NCBI GenBank assembly: GCA_905209725.1
Contig: CAJLTZ010000058.1
Location: forward strand, 1 to 15,923
Direction: 5' to 3'
Length of the DNA: 15,923 nucleotides
DNA from: an uncultured Muribaculaceae bacterium
GTDB taxonomy: Bacteria > Bacteroidota > Bacteroidia > Bacteroidales > Muribaculaceae
This document shows, one piece after another, positions 9,748-15,871 of the stretch. Below the pieces are notes generated by a model, which worked only from the letters and a program-made list of their open reading frames with translations, made no database searches and was not told the DNA's origin. The first letter of the stretch is position 1. Each line of letters begins with the position of its first letter. A program made the position numbers and the translations under genes.

Positions 9748-9776
9748 CTCATGTTTAACCTTTAATTCTCAAATTC

Positions 9777-10040
9777 TTAGTTGGATGCGTGGGGCTGCAC
9801 GTTGATATACTTGCGGCCCTCTTTGCCGGTGGAGAAAACCACCACGCCGTCGATGAGCGCGAAGAGAGTATGGTCTTTGCCCATGCCCACGTTCAGACCC
9901 GGATGATGGGCCGTGCCGCGCTGACGTTTCAGAATATTACCGGCTTTGCAGTTGGCTCCACCGAAAATTTTCACACCGAGGCGTTTGCTTTGCGACTCGC
10001 GGCCGTTCTTCGAACTGCCGACACCTTTTTTATGTGCCAT
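9777..10040 (-). CDS. rpmA: 50S ribosomal protein L27
   Basis: This 87-residue basic protein begins MAHKKGVGSSKNGRES, the conserved L27 N-terminus that reaches toward the peptidyl-transferase centre. It continues with the family's RQRGT and GxNVGxGKDHTLFA segments. It carries no Firmicutes-type N-terminal cleaved extension; the sequence starts directly at the mature MAHKK form. It lies 23 bases downstream of rplU on the same strand, the usual rplU-rpmA pairing, and is followed by an intrinsic terminator. Length and sequence are ordinary. Confidence 0.98.
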   Translation of the reverse strand: MAHKKGVGSSKNGRESQSKRLGVKIFGGANCKAGNILKRQRGTAHHPGLNVGMGKDHTLFALIDGVVVFSTGKEGRKYINVQPHASN

Positions 10041-10063
10041 TTTCTATTGGGGATTTAGTTGCG

Positions 10064-10387
10064 TTAAGCGGTTACAATTTTTTTAATGATCACTTTGGAG
10101 AACTGCTGGCGATGGCCGTTGAGGCGGCGATAGCCTTTGCGACGTCTTTTCTTGAAGACAATCACCTTCTCTCCCTTCACGAGCGGCTCTACCACTTCGC
10201 ATTCTACCTTAGCGCCCTCTACGGCGGGCACTCCGACCTTCACGTCGCCGTCGGCGTCAAGAAGAAGCACTTTGTCGAAAGCTACCTGCTCTCCGGCTTT
10301 CACTTCATCGCCGAGATGGTGCACATACAGATACCTGCCTTCCTCGGCTTTGAACTGCTGGCCCTTGATGTCTACAATTGCGTACAT
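10064..10387 (-). CDS. rplU: 50S ribosomal protein L21
   Basis: This 107-residue protein has the L21 hallmarks: the MYAIVDIKGQQFK start, the central KVLLL strand, and the KKRRRKGYRRLNGHRQ segment near the C-terminus that contacts 23S rRNA. It is the first gene of the rplU-rpmA operon, driven by a clear promoter at 10472-10503. The leader is about 80 bases and contains small potential hairpins (CCGC/GCGG; AACGT/ACGTT). These could serve autoregulation, but nothing decisive is visible. Confidence 0.98.
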   Translation of the reverse strand: MYAIVDIKGQQFKAEEGRYLYVHHLGDEVKAGEQVAFDKVLLLDADGDVKVGVPAVEGAKVECEVVEPLVKGEKVIVFKKRRRKGYRRLNGHRQQFSKVIIKKIVTA

Positions 10388-10471
10388 TGTAATTATTTAA
10401 CGTTTTGTTAATACGTTCCGCAAGGCGGCGCTGACACGCTCTTTTCCCGGCCTTCACGGATTTAGCGACTG

Positions 10472-10503
10472 CAAAATTAATCATTTCCTTTTTCTTTTAC
10501 AAA
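10472..10503 (-). promoter_or_regulatory. rplU-rpmA promoter (Bacteroidetes type)
   Basis: On the minus strand a TTTG -33 box (10500-10503), a 20-base spacer and a TAATTTTG -7 box (10472-10479) match the Bacteroidetes primary sigma consensus fully. The start of transcription would fall near 10465. The box lies back to back with the rpsO promoter. Confidence 0.82.
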
Positions 10504-10509
10504 TATTTC

Positions 10510-10540
10510 TTGCCCAATCGGAAAAAAATTCATAACTTTG
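10510..10540 (+). promoter_or_regulatory. rpsO promoter (Bacteroidetes type)
   Basis: A TTG -33 element (10510-10512), a 20-base spacer and a TAACTTTG -7 box (10533-10540) fully fit the Bacteroidetes consensus. Transcription would start near 10547, giving a leader of about 94 bases before rpsO. Only 6 bp separate its -33 box from that of the divergent rplU promoter. Confidence 0.82.
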
Positions 10541-10555
10541 CACCGCTTTTCACAC

Positions 10556-10604
10556 AAAAGCAGCCCCGGCAAGGAGAGCCGAGGCACTGCTTTTCGCAGA
10601 AAAG
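10556..10604 (+). promoter_or_regulatory. Structured 5' leader of rpsO, possible S15 autoregulatory element
   Basis: An imperfect hairpin forms from AAAAGCAG (10556-10563) with CTGCTTTT (10587-10594), plus an inner CGGC/GCCG stem capped by the 7-base loop AAGGAGA. The 3' strand CTGCTTTT can instead pair downstream (CTTTT 10590-10594 with AAAAG 10600-10604), so two exclusive folds exist. S15 is known to bind structured leaders of its own mRNA in several bacterial groups, with unrelated structures. Assigning that role here is inference. The first hairpin, which ends in TTTT, could also attenuate transcription. Confidence 0.45.
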
Positions 10605-10640
10605 TTCCTATTTTCAAACATTTTAAATTTTATCTCCACC

Positions 10641-10916
10641 ATGCATCTTTCCACAGAAGAAAAGAAGAAAATCTTCGAGACCTATGGCCGTGATGCCAAC
10701 GACACAGGCAGCCCCGAAAGCCAGATCGCCCTTTTCTCGGTACGTATCAAACACCTCACCGAGCACCTGAAGTCGAATCACAAGGACTACGCTACAGCCC
10801 GCGCTCTTAAGGCCCTCGTAGGCCAGCGCCGCAGCCTCCTTGACTATCTGATCCGCAAGGACATCAACCGCTATCGCGCCATCATCGCCAAGAAAGAGCT
10901 CGGCATCCGCAAATAA
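10641..10916 (+). CDS. rpsO: 30S ribosomal protein S15
   Basis: This 91-residue protein matches S15 throughout: the conserved TGSPESQIALFSVRI helix segment at about residues 22-36, HLTEHLK, HKDY and the VGQRRSLLDYL motif that binds the 16S rRNA junction. Its length is within a few residues of the usual 89. It is the only plus-strand gene in the window and appears monocistronic, with its own promoter, a structured leader and a strong terminator 24 bases after the stop. Confidence 0.98.
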   Translation: MHLSTEEKKKIFETYGRDANDTGSPESQIALFSVRIKHLTEHLKSNHKDYATARALKALVGQRRSLLDYLIRKDINRYRAIIAKKELGIRK

Positions 10917-10940
10917 TGCCCCTCTACGCTTGAATAGCAT

Positions 10941-10969
10941 AAAGGCTTCCATCCGGAAGCCTTTTTTTT
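10941..10969 (+). terminator. Intrinsic terminator of rpsO
   Basis: A perfect 10-bp stem (AAAGGCTTCC/GGAAGCCTTT) with a 4-base loop runs into an 8-T tract. On the opposite strand only TTT follows, so it should work mainly for rpsO, though it sits where the convergent gene at 11018 ends. Confidence 0.92.
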
Positions 10970-11017
10970 ATTTGCCCATTCCACAAATATAATATTGCGG
11001 TGAGGGGCTTTGAGCTC

Positions 11018-11875
11018 TTATTTCACTACGAATTTCTCCGTCTTTCCGCTCTTAAGGCGCAGATAAAGTCCCGGAACAAGACAGCTGCTACTTACACGGT
11101 AGCCGTTTACGCTATAAATCATTTCCATATTATCATTATTATCCGCATCAACATTTTCTAATTCAGCGGGGAATGGCCGGAAATCATTTTCCGTAAAGAG
11201 CACTTCATCATTGTAATAAACTGCCAACATCTTGTAATAATAATAACCATCTGACATTTGAAAATCAGGAGTCAGCAATGTATTGCTTGTGCCAACACCC
11301 TCTATCACTGCCAAAGGTCGATAAACTCCCCACCAATCCTTTACTTCATCATAATATCTTCTTTTCAATTTCCCAAATGGGGAATCAATGTAGTCATCGT
11401 GCACCATGCAATCGTCGGACATAAACGGATGGTAAAATGGTTTGTCTCCGTAACTCATGTTCATATATTCGATTGTGCGGTCTTCTAACTGCTCATATAT
11501 CCGTCCGTTTTCTTCTATAAAAACTCTGACTTTTTCCCCTGTTTTGGGCAAGTGCTTGTACACTTCCTTGTCTGGCAATACATATTTAATCAGCACTTTT
11601 TTGGCAGGTTTGGAATAAACCAATGTGTCGCCAATCACTTCTGCCCAATATTTCACCCCGGTATGGATATCAGACGGCCCCAAAGCCAAATTATCACTTA
11701 CATACTCCCAGCACTTCCCTTCCGTCAGGACTTTCTTGTATTCAGTCTCATCAGCACGACTCTGCAATCCCGGCATTAACAACATCACACATAATAACAA
11801 ACCATTTCTGATTATCGAAACAGAATGTAAACATACACGCTTGCTGATTATCGTTCTCATTTTATTTATTTTCAT
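11018..11875 (-). CDS. Secreted protein of unknown function with T9SS-like C-terminal tail (paralog A)
   Basis: This is a 285-residue protein from the chosen start; I do not recognise a named family. It has a basic N-terminus and a hydrophobic signal core at about residues 24-38, so it is probably exported. The body is a beta-rich, Tyr/Asp-rich domain opening EYKKVLTEGKCWEY. The last ~32 residues (YSVNGYRV...PGLYLRLKSGK...) resemble a degenerate type A T9SS sorting tail. The open frame extends to 11908, but those codons lie in the repeat; the ATG at 11875 is preferred because AGGAAAG precedes it and a signal peptide follows. It is paralogous along its length to the upstream gene at 12157-12981 (shared EGVGTSNT, FIEENG and PKTGE segments). 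Its promoter is not obvious, because its upstream DNA is the 263-bp repeat element. Confidence 0.8.
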   Translation of the reverse strand: MKINKMRTIISKRVCLHSVSIIRNGLLLCVMLLMPGLQSRADETEYKKVLTEGKCWEYVSDNLALGPSDIHTGVKYWAEVIGDTLVYSKPAKKVLIKYVLPDKEVYKHLPKTGEKVRVFIEENGRIYEQLEDRTIEYMNMSYGDKPFYHPFMSDDCMVHDDYIDSPFGKLKRRYYDEVKDWWGVYRPLAVIEGVGTSNTLLTPDFQMSDGYYYYKMLAVYYNDEVLFTENDFRPFPAELENVDADNNDNMEMIYSVNGYRVSSSCLVPGLYLRLKSGKTEKFVVK

Positions 11876-11897
11876 AACTTTCCTGTTGAAGTTGCTT

Positions 11898-12160
11898 TTA
11901 GACCCCATCCCACGAAAAATGTTAACGCAGGGGCGACCGATTTTTGATGCAACTCAGCAAGTTAAAGAAGGAGCATAGCGGGCTATGCAACTGTTGCGAC
12001 TTGGCTGAGATGCGCAAATAGCGGTCGGACATAACTAATTTCTTGTCGGGACGGCGGTCATTATGTTAAAAATTATATTAATTTCCCATCCTGAAGTTAC
12101 CGTGGTCTCGCAGCTTGGGTGCGACCCCTGCGTTAACATTTTTTGTGGGATGGGGTCTAA
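11898..12160. mobile_element. 263-bp MITE-like element with terminal inverted repeats
   Basis: The left arm (11898-11935) and right arm (12121-12160) form a ~38-bp inverted repeat, TTAGACCCCATCCCAC...GCAGGGG(T)CG, with one substitution and one missing T. The same arm recurs at both window edges. The interior (~185 bp) has no convincing open reading frame and holds a nested long stem (11934-12027). Outside the GACCCC ends there is TA on both sides, which could be a 2-bp target duplication as made by IS630/mariner-type enzymes. This element fills the gap between the two paralogous genes and overlaps the stop codon of the upstream one. No transposase is in the window, so the mobilising family is unknown. 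Confidence 0.7.
11934..12027. repeat. Nested palindromic hairpin inside the 263-bp element
   Basis: CGACCG...GCAACTCAGCAAGT (11934-11962) pairs with ACTTGGCTGAGATGC...CGGTCG (11999-12027) as a long stem with a few mismatches and bulges. Its apex contains a perfect 7-bp hairpin GCATAGC-GG-GCTATGC (11973-11988) and a small GCAAC-T-GTTGC palindrome (11987-11997). The pairing works on either strand. Confidence 0.7.
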
Positions 12161-12981
12161 TTTTTATAAATTATTTTGCGCCCTTGATGAATGAGAATGC
12201 TGCCGGGAACCGGCTTCTTAACCACCCTACCCATAAGATCATAATAAGGTGTATTTTCTTCCTCCAACATGTTTTTTTCTGGTTCAATCTCCAACGTTCC
12301 CGAAGGGATGATTCGGAAATCCTCTTCCGTAAAAAGCAATTCATCATTGTAATAGAACGCCGTCATCCTGTCATAATAGTGGCCATCTGTCATATCAAAA
12401 TCCGGCGTCACATAGGTGTTGCTTGTACCAACACCTTCAATCATTCCTAAAGGACGATATATATCCCGCCAATCTTGCGCTTCGTTAAAAAAGATTCTTT
12501 TCAGTTTTCCCATTGGCGACTCGATAAAATCTTCATGTACGATAGAATAACACATATATAGCCAATTATTCTCATAATTCATATCCATAAACACCTCTTC
12601 GTAATGATCAAACTGCTGATATATCTTGCCATTTTCTTCAATAAATACCTCTACACGTTCCCCTGTTTTAGGTCTATCCTTGCACCACTCCATATCAGGC
12701 ATTTCCCATTTTACAAGCAATTTCTTTGCCTCTTTCGAATATACTATTGTATCTCCTATAACTTCAGCCGAATATTTAACACCTATCCAAGATTCCGGCG
12801 ATCCTAATAAATGATCGCTTTCATATTCCCACCTTTTGCCTTCCGTCAGAACCTTTTTATATTCAATTTCCTGTGCAATGACTGAAACACACGAAATTAA
12901 AGACAAAAGGCATACAACAAGGCCACGAATCCCGACCACAGATCGGAACAATTCAGACTTGCTCGTTTTCATTCTTTCCAT
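12157..12981 (-). CDS. Secreted protein of unknown function with T9SS-like C-terminal tail (paralog B)
   Basis: This is a 274-residue protein from the ATG at 12981; MKTSK at 12972 is an alternative. A signal peptide spans about residues 1-36, with a hydrophobic core LVVCLLSLIS and likely cleavage before QEIEYKK. The mature part aligns without large gaps to the downstream gene at 11018, so the two are tandem duplicates that have diverged. The C-terminus (YYDLMGRVVKKPVPG...GRKIIYKN) is a clearer form of the short YDLxGRxV...PG...GRK tail common in exported Bacteroidales proteins. The open frame runs up to 13188, but those codons translate a palindromic repeat and lack family similarity, so that start is not chosen. 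The TAG stop is made at the edge of the 263-bp element. No promoter matching TAnnTTTG was found upstream. Confidence 0.8.
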   Translation of the reverse strand: MERMKTSKSELFRSVVGIRGLVVCLLSLISCVSVIAQEIEYKKVLTEGKRWEYESDHLLGSPESWIGVKYSAEVIGDTIVYSKEAKKLLVKWEMPDMEWCKDRPKTGERVEVFIEENGKIYQQFDHYEEVFMDMNYENNWLYMCYSIVHEDFIESPMGKLKRIFFNEAQDWRDIYRPLGMIEGVGTSNTYVTPDFDMTDGHYYDRMTAFYYNDELLFTEEDFRIIPSGTLEIEPEKNMLEEENTPYYDLMGRVVKKPVPGSILIHQGRKIIYKN

Positions 12982-13080
12982 GCTAATTTTGTTTACATTA
13001 ATTTGCAATTCTCCCATAATCCTCATCATGTTCTTTCGATTAAAAACAGTTTTCATACGACTTCTTTTTATTTTGTTAAT

Positions 13081-13274
13081 GAAGTTGTCTAAACTAATTT
13101 TTATGGTAAGATTTATTAAGATTTTGAGGTAGATTTGGTCAGCTGATGAGGGAGCAACCTCTCGGTTGGTTCCGATGAAGACGGCCAAAGATACCCAAAA
13201 GATTAATAAAGATTGCCATAAAGTTTACACTTCTTCTGATGTTTTAGCTCACGTAAATTAGTTTAGACAACTTC
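13081..13274. repeat. 194-bp imperfect palindromic element between C25 peptidase and paralog B
   Basis: A perfect 20-bp inverted repeat (GAAGTTGTCTAAACTAATTT at 13081-13100; its complement at 13255-13274) bounds it. Inside, 13101-13138 pairs with 13185-13221 except for one G-T wobble, one bulged A and three identical two-base GA/GA mismatches. The apex has a CAACC/GGTTG hairpin (13151-13173) and the 8-bp palindrome TCAGCTGA (13139-13146). About 33 bases in the right arm are unpaired. A TGTTA pentamer occurs at 13074-13078 and 13277-13281, just outside, and might be a target duplication. This accounts for most of the ~300-base gap between the two genes; nothing else is seen there. Confidence 0.7.
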
Positions 13275-13284
13275 TATGTTAGTT

Positions 13285-15774
13285 TTATTTAAGTATATTA
13301 ATGCTGTCATATATCTGTCCGTTTACAACAAGGTATACAACATACGTCTTTGGAATACCTGCTTTTTTAATGTTAACAGGAACACTATTCAAGTCTCCCA
13401 GATCTTCCTTTGAGAGTGAGTACACATTCTGACTCCCCAACTCATAGTCTGATACCAAAATTTGGACATCTGATGCATCCTCCGGAAGATGCAATGACAA
13501 CTTAATCTCACCATCTCCAGAACTTGGATTACAAGCAAGAATCTTAGCACCACCTTCCCCTGTATTATCAGCCGCCTTTAAATACGCATAAATCTGCTTT
13601 GGTTTGTAATTCTGCTTTGTGATGGTCGCTATACATTTGTCAAAAAGTCCATTATATGTCACAGACCTAACATTTTCATAGACTTTAAAGAAGCGGCTTC
13701 CATTGTCATCCTCGCTTGTTATACTCACACGGCAACCGTCCACCCCGGTGTCGATAGTGGTTACAAAACCTAAACCTAAAGAGAGCGATCCTTGTTTAAT
13801 ATTTACTGTGCAGTTTGCATTGTCAAATTGCATTGGTTGCTCAGTAAACAATGGCATTTCAGGGTCCCCGACAGGATTAATGCCATATTGCACCCATCTC
13901 TCGCTGTCAGAATTTAATGTCTCCCCATCAACTTCATTTGAACCCGATGTAATCAGCCCTACCCTTTGTAATTTTGCCAACGATGCTATCTTGCCGAAAT
14001 TTTTGTCTACAATCCTGTCGGAGAACAGCATATCATAGAAAGATGCGTCATACCTCAAAGACGTCCCGTATCCATTGAATATTAATCCGTTGTAGAATCC
14101 AGATCTTGAACATCCAAAATATCCTACAACTCCACTTTCTGTATTTCTCATGAATGCCTCGCTTAAGCATGGACCCAATCCACATGCTTCATCAAAATCA
14201 AAATAATTCGTTCTACATGAATTTGTAGTTATGACTGTCGTATTTACAGGCGAAACAATATTATTGACGTGGGGAATGCTTTGAAACTCAGCCTTCTTCT
14301 CCACAATCCATTTATTGGAATCTCCATGTCCTATGTATTCTATGAAACTATATCCTTTACATAATTCGTTTCTAAGTCCATCTGGAGTCAGGTCGACATT
14401 TTCGTCCCCGTCAAAATCAGTACCGGTATCAAAATATCTAACTCTTTTCCCTGTAAAATAGGACTTTATATGTTCGTCGTAAAGCCTGTCGCCCAACATT
14501 TCCGCATCACTTGTTCCTTTATCATCAGGATCAATAATAGAATAATGCAAATACTGACGCATGGAACTTCCAGCCATAAGGATATTTTCATTCCATATTG
14601 GATTCCTCTCTGAATCTACAAATTTCATGGAAACATTATATGCATCCATTCGGTTATTTACAGGCATTCTCGTTAAATAGACATCATCTATCAGATCAAC
14701 GTTGTCTTCTAATTCACCATATGTATTGTCTCCATCTCGATCCCAATTGAAAGTGTTACCGAAACATGCATAAAACTTATCGGTAGGGATATTATTAAAC
14801 TGCGGATCTTTTTCATTTCTCTTATATGTTCCCATATTGCAATATCTTGTAGGGACTATTTCTGTATCGCCACCCAACAACACATATTTGATGCCATGAT
14901 TGTTGCTGTAATCCCTAATACATTTCTTAATTTTAATAGGTAAATCTTCGCCTGTATATGAAGAGTTAATATCTTCCACAGTCTCTATAGCTACTCTAAG
15001 CCCTTTCACATGTTTCCAGTTAAGCAATGGCTGGAAAGATGTCGCAAGGCTATCGCAAGTAATCAGCAAATAATCTATGGGCTGCTCATACTCTATATCT
15101 ATAGGACTATGGTTTATCACAGCAGTATTGCTGGCGATTGCTGCCACAAGTTCATGGTTGTATGAAGTCAGTAAAGGAGAGCCACTGCTCGTTTCCAAAT
15201 CCTTTGTTTCTATCTCAAGAGTCATCTTGTAAATAAAATAAAGGGTGCCGCTGTTCCTCACGTATTCAAATGGAGTGATCAGATAGTGAAGCATCTGATA
15301 ACCTTCGATGGCTGATGTTCCGTTAAGCAAGCATACCTTTTCAGGGTAATCAAATGCATACGGTTCTTTACCTGAGGTATTTCCAGGATCATTGATTGAT
15401 ATATCAGTTGATACATCTTCACTACATTTGGCGAGCGTTATCCTATTTTTTACTGCTTTTTTGCTCACAGTCACCTTGGTAGACACATATTCTTGTCCCA
15501 CCCTGAGAACAATATTTTTTGACAGCAATGGCAAAGATGGCATTCCGGCTCGAGGATATGAAGCGTTGACTTTCGAACACTCCACGTATGTGTGGTGTGT
15601 TGCAGGGTCAACTGAGTAACTGAAATCACTTTCATCAAAAGTGATTTCCACCTTTTGGATAGACGACAATGCGTTCAGAGCACTCCCCACTATAAGCAAA
15701 CTCACCATGCTAATTCTGATGACGGAGAACCTCCTTATGACTTCTTTTGAGAAATATTGCAAATTTTTCTTCAT
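13285..15774 (-). CDS. Gingipain-like C25 family cysteine peptidase, secreted
   Basis: This is an 829-residue protein from the chosen start. It has a signal peptide (about 1-38), a gingipain-type propeptide region (the MPSLPLLSKNIVLRVG strand at ~78-93), and a C25 catalytic domain at ~233-645 with the His in YIGHGD (His483) and the Cys in TTNSCRTN (Cys520). The 37-residue spacing is close to the 33 of RgpB. The family's GDP motif appears as NPVGDPEMPLF near residue 636. Two beta-sandwich-like regions follow, ending in YLVVNGQIYDSINILK rather than a canonical T9SS sorting domain. It should act as a secreted or surface protease; substrate specificity cannot be read. The frame extends to 15885 within a repeat, but a good promoter at 15796-15827 lies inside that stretch, so the ATG at 15774 is preferred. 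Base composition is AT-rich compared with the housekeeping block. Confidence 0.88.
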   Translation of the reverse strand: MKKNLQYFSKEVIRRFSVIRISMVSLLIVGSALNALSSIQKVEITFDESDFSYSVDPATHHTYVECSKVNASYPRAGMPSLPLLSKNIVLRVGQEYVSTKVTVSKKAVKNRITLAKCSEDVSTDISINDPGNTSGKEPYAFDYPEKVCLLNGTSAIEGYQMLHYLITPFEYVRNSGTLYFIYKMTLEIETKDLETSSGSPLLTSYNHELVAAIASNTAVINHSPIDIEYEQPIDYLLITCDSLATSFQPLLNWKHVKGLRVAIETVEDINSSYTGEDLPIKIKKCIRDYSNNHGIKYVLLGGDTEIVPTRYCNMGTYKRNEKDPQFNNIPTDKFYACFGNTFNWDRDGDNTYGELEDNVDLIDDVYLTRMPVNNRMDAYNVSMKFVDSERNPIWNENILMAGSSMRQYLHYSIIDPDDKGTSDAEMLGDRLYDEHIKSYFTGKRVRYFDTGTDFDGDENVDLTPDGLRNELCKGYSFIEYIGHGDSNKWIVEKKAEFQSIPHVNNIVSPVNTTVITTNSCRTNYFDFDEACGLGPCLSEAFMRNTESGVVGYFGCSRSGFYNGLIFNGYGTSLRYDASFYDMLFSDRIVDKNFGKIASLAKLQRVGLITSGSNEVDGETLNSDSERWVQYGINPVGDPEMPLFTEQPMQFDNANCTVNIKQGSLSLGLGFVTTIDTGVDGCRVSITSEDDNGSRFFKVYENVRSVTYNGLFDKCIATITKQNYKPKQIYAYLKAADNTGEGGAKILACNPSSGDGEIKLSLHLPEDASDVQILVSDYELGSQNVYSLSKEDLGDLNSVPVNIKKAGIPKTYVVYLVVNGQIYDSINILK

Positions 15775-15795
15775 AACTGGATTGTTTAGTTGTCG

Positions 15796-15827
15796 CAAAT
15801 TTAAAAAATTTATTATCATAAAACAAT
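15796..15827 (-). promoter_or_regulatory. Promoter of the C25 peptidase gene (Bacteroidetes type)
   Basis: On the minus strand ATTG (15824-15827) as the -33 element, a 20-base spacer and TAAATTTG (15796-15803) as the -7 box match the consensus. Predicted transcription starts about 15 bases before the ATG at 15774, which argues against the longer open frame. Confidence 0.75.
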
Positions 15828-15871
15828 CTAAAACCTTAAAAAAATCAAAGAATATAAATTCAGTTGCATTT

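Noticed and set aside
11876..11908. Longer N-terminus for paralog A (ATG at 11908)
   Set aside because: The ATG belongs to the terminal repeat of the 263-bp element, and a better-placed start with an AGGAAAG site follows.
11936..12120. Promoter for paralog A inside the 263-bp element (phase-variable switch)
   Set aside because: The best minus-strand match is TAATTTTT, lacking the final G and a -33 TTG at proper spacing. Inversion stays possible but the promoter is not supported.
13151..13173. Intrinsic terminator for the C25 gene
   Set aside because: The hairpin has no T-tract after it on the minus strand, and it lies over 100 bases past the stop inside a larger palindrome.
12982..13188. 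Longer N-terminus for paralog B (ATG at 13188)
   Set aside because: The added codons translate the 194-bp palindrome and push the signal peptide ~70 residues inward.
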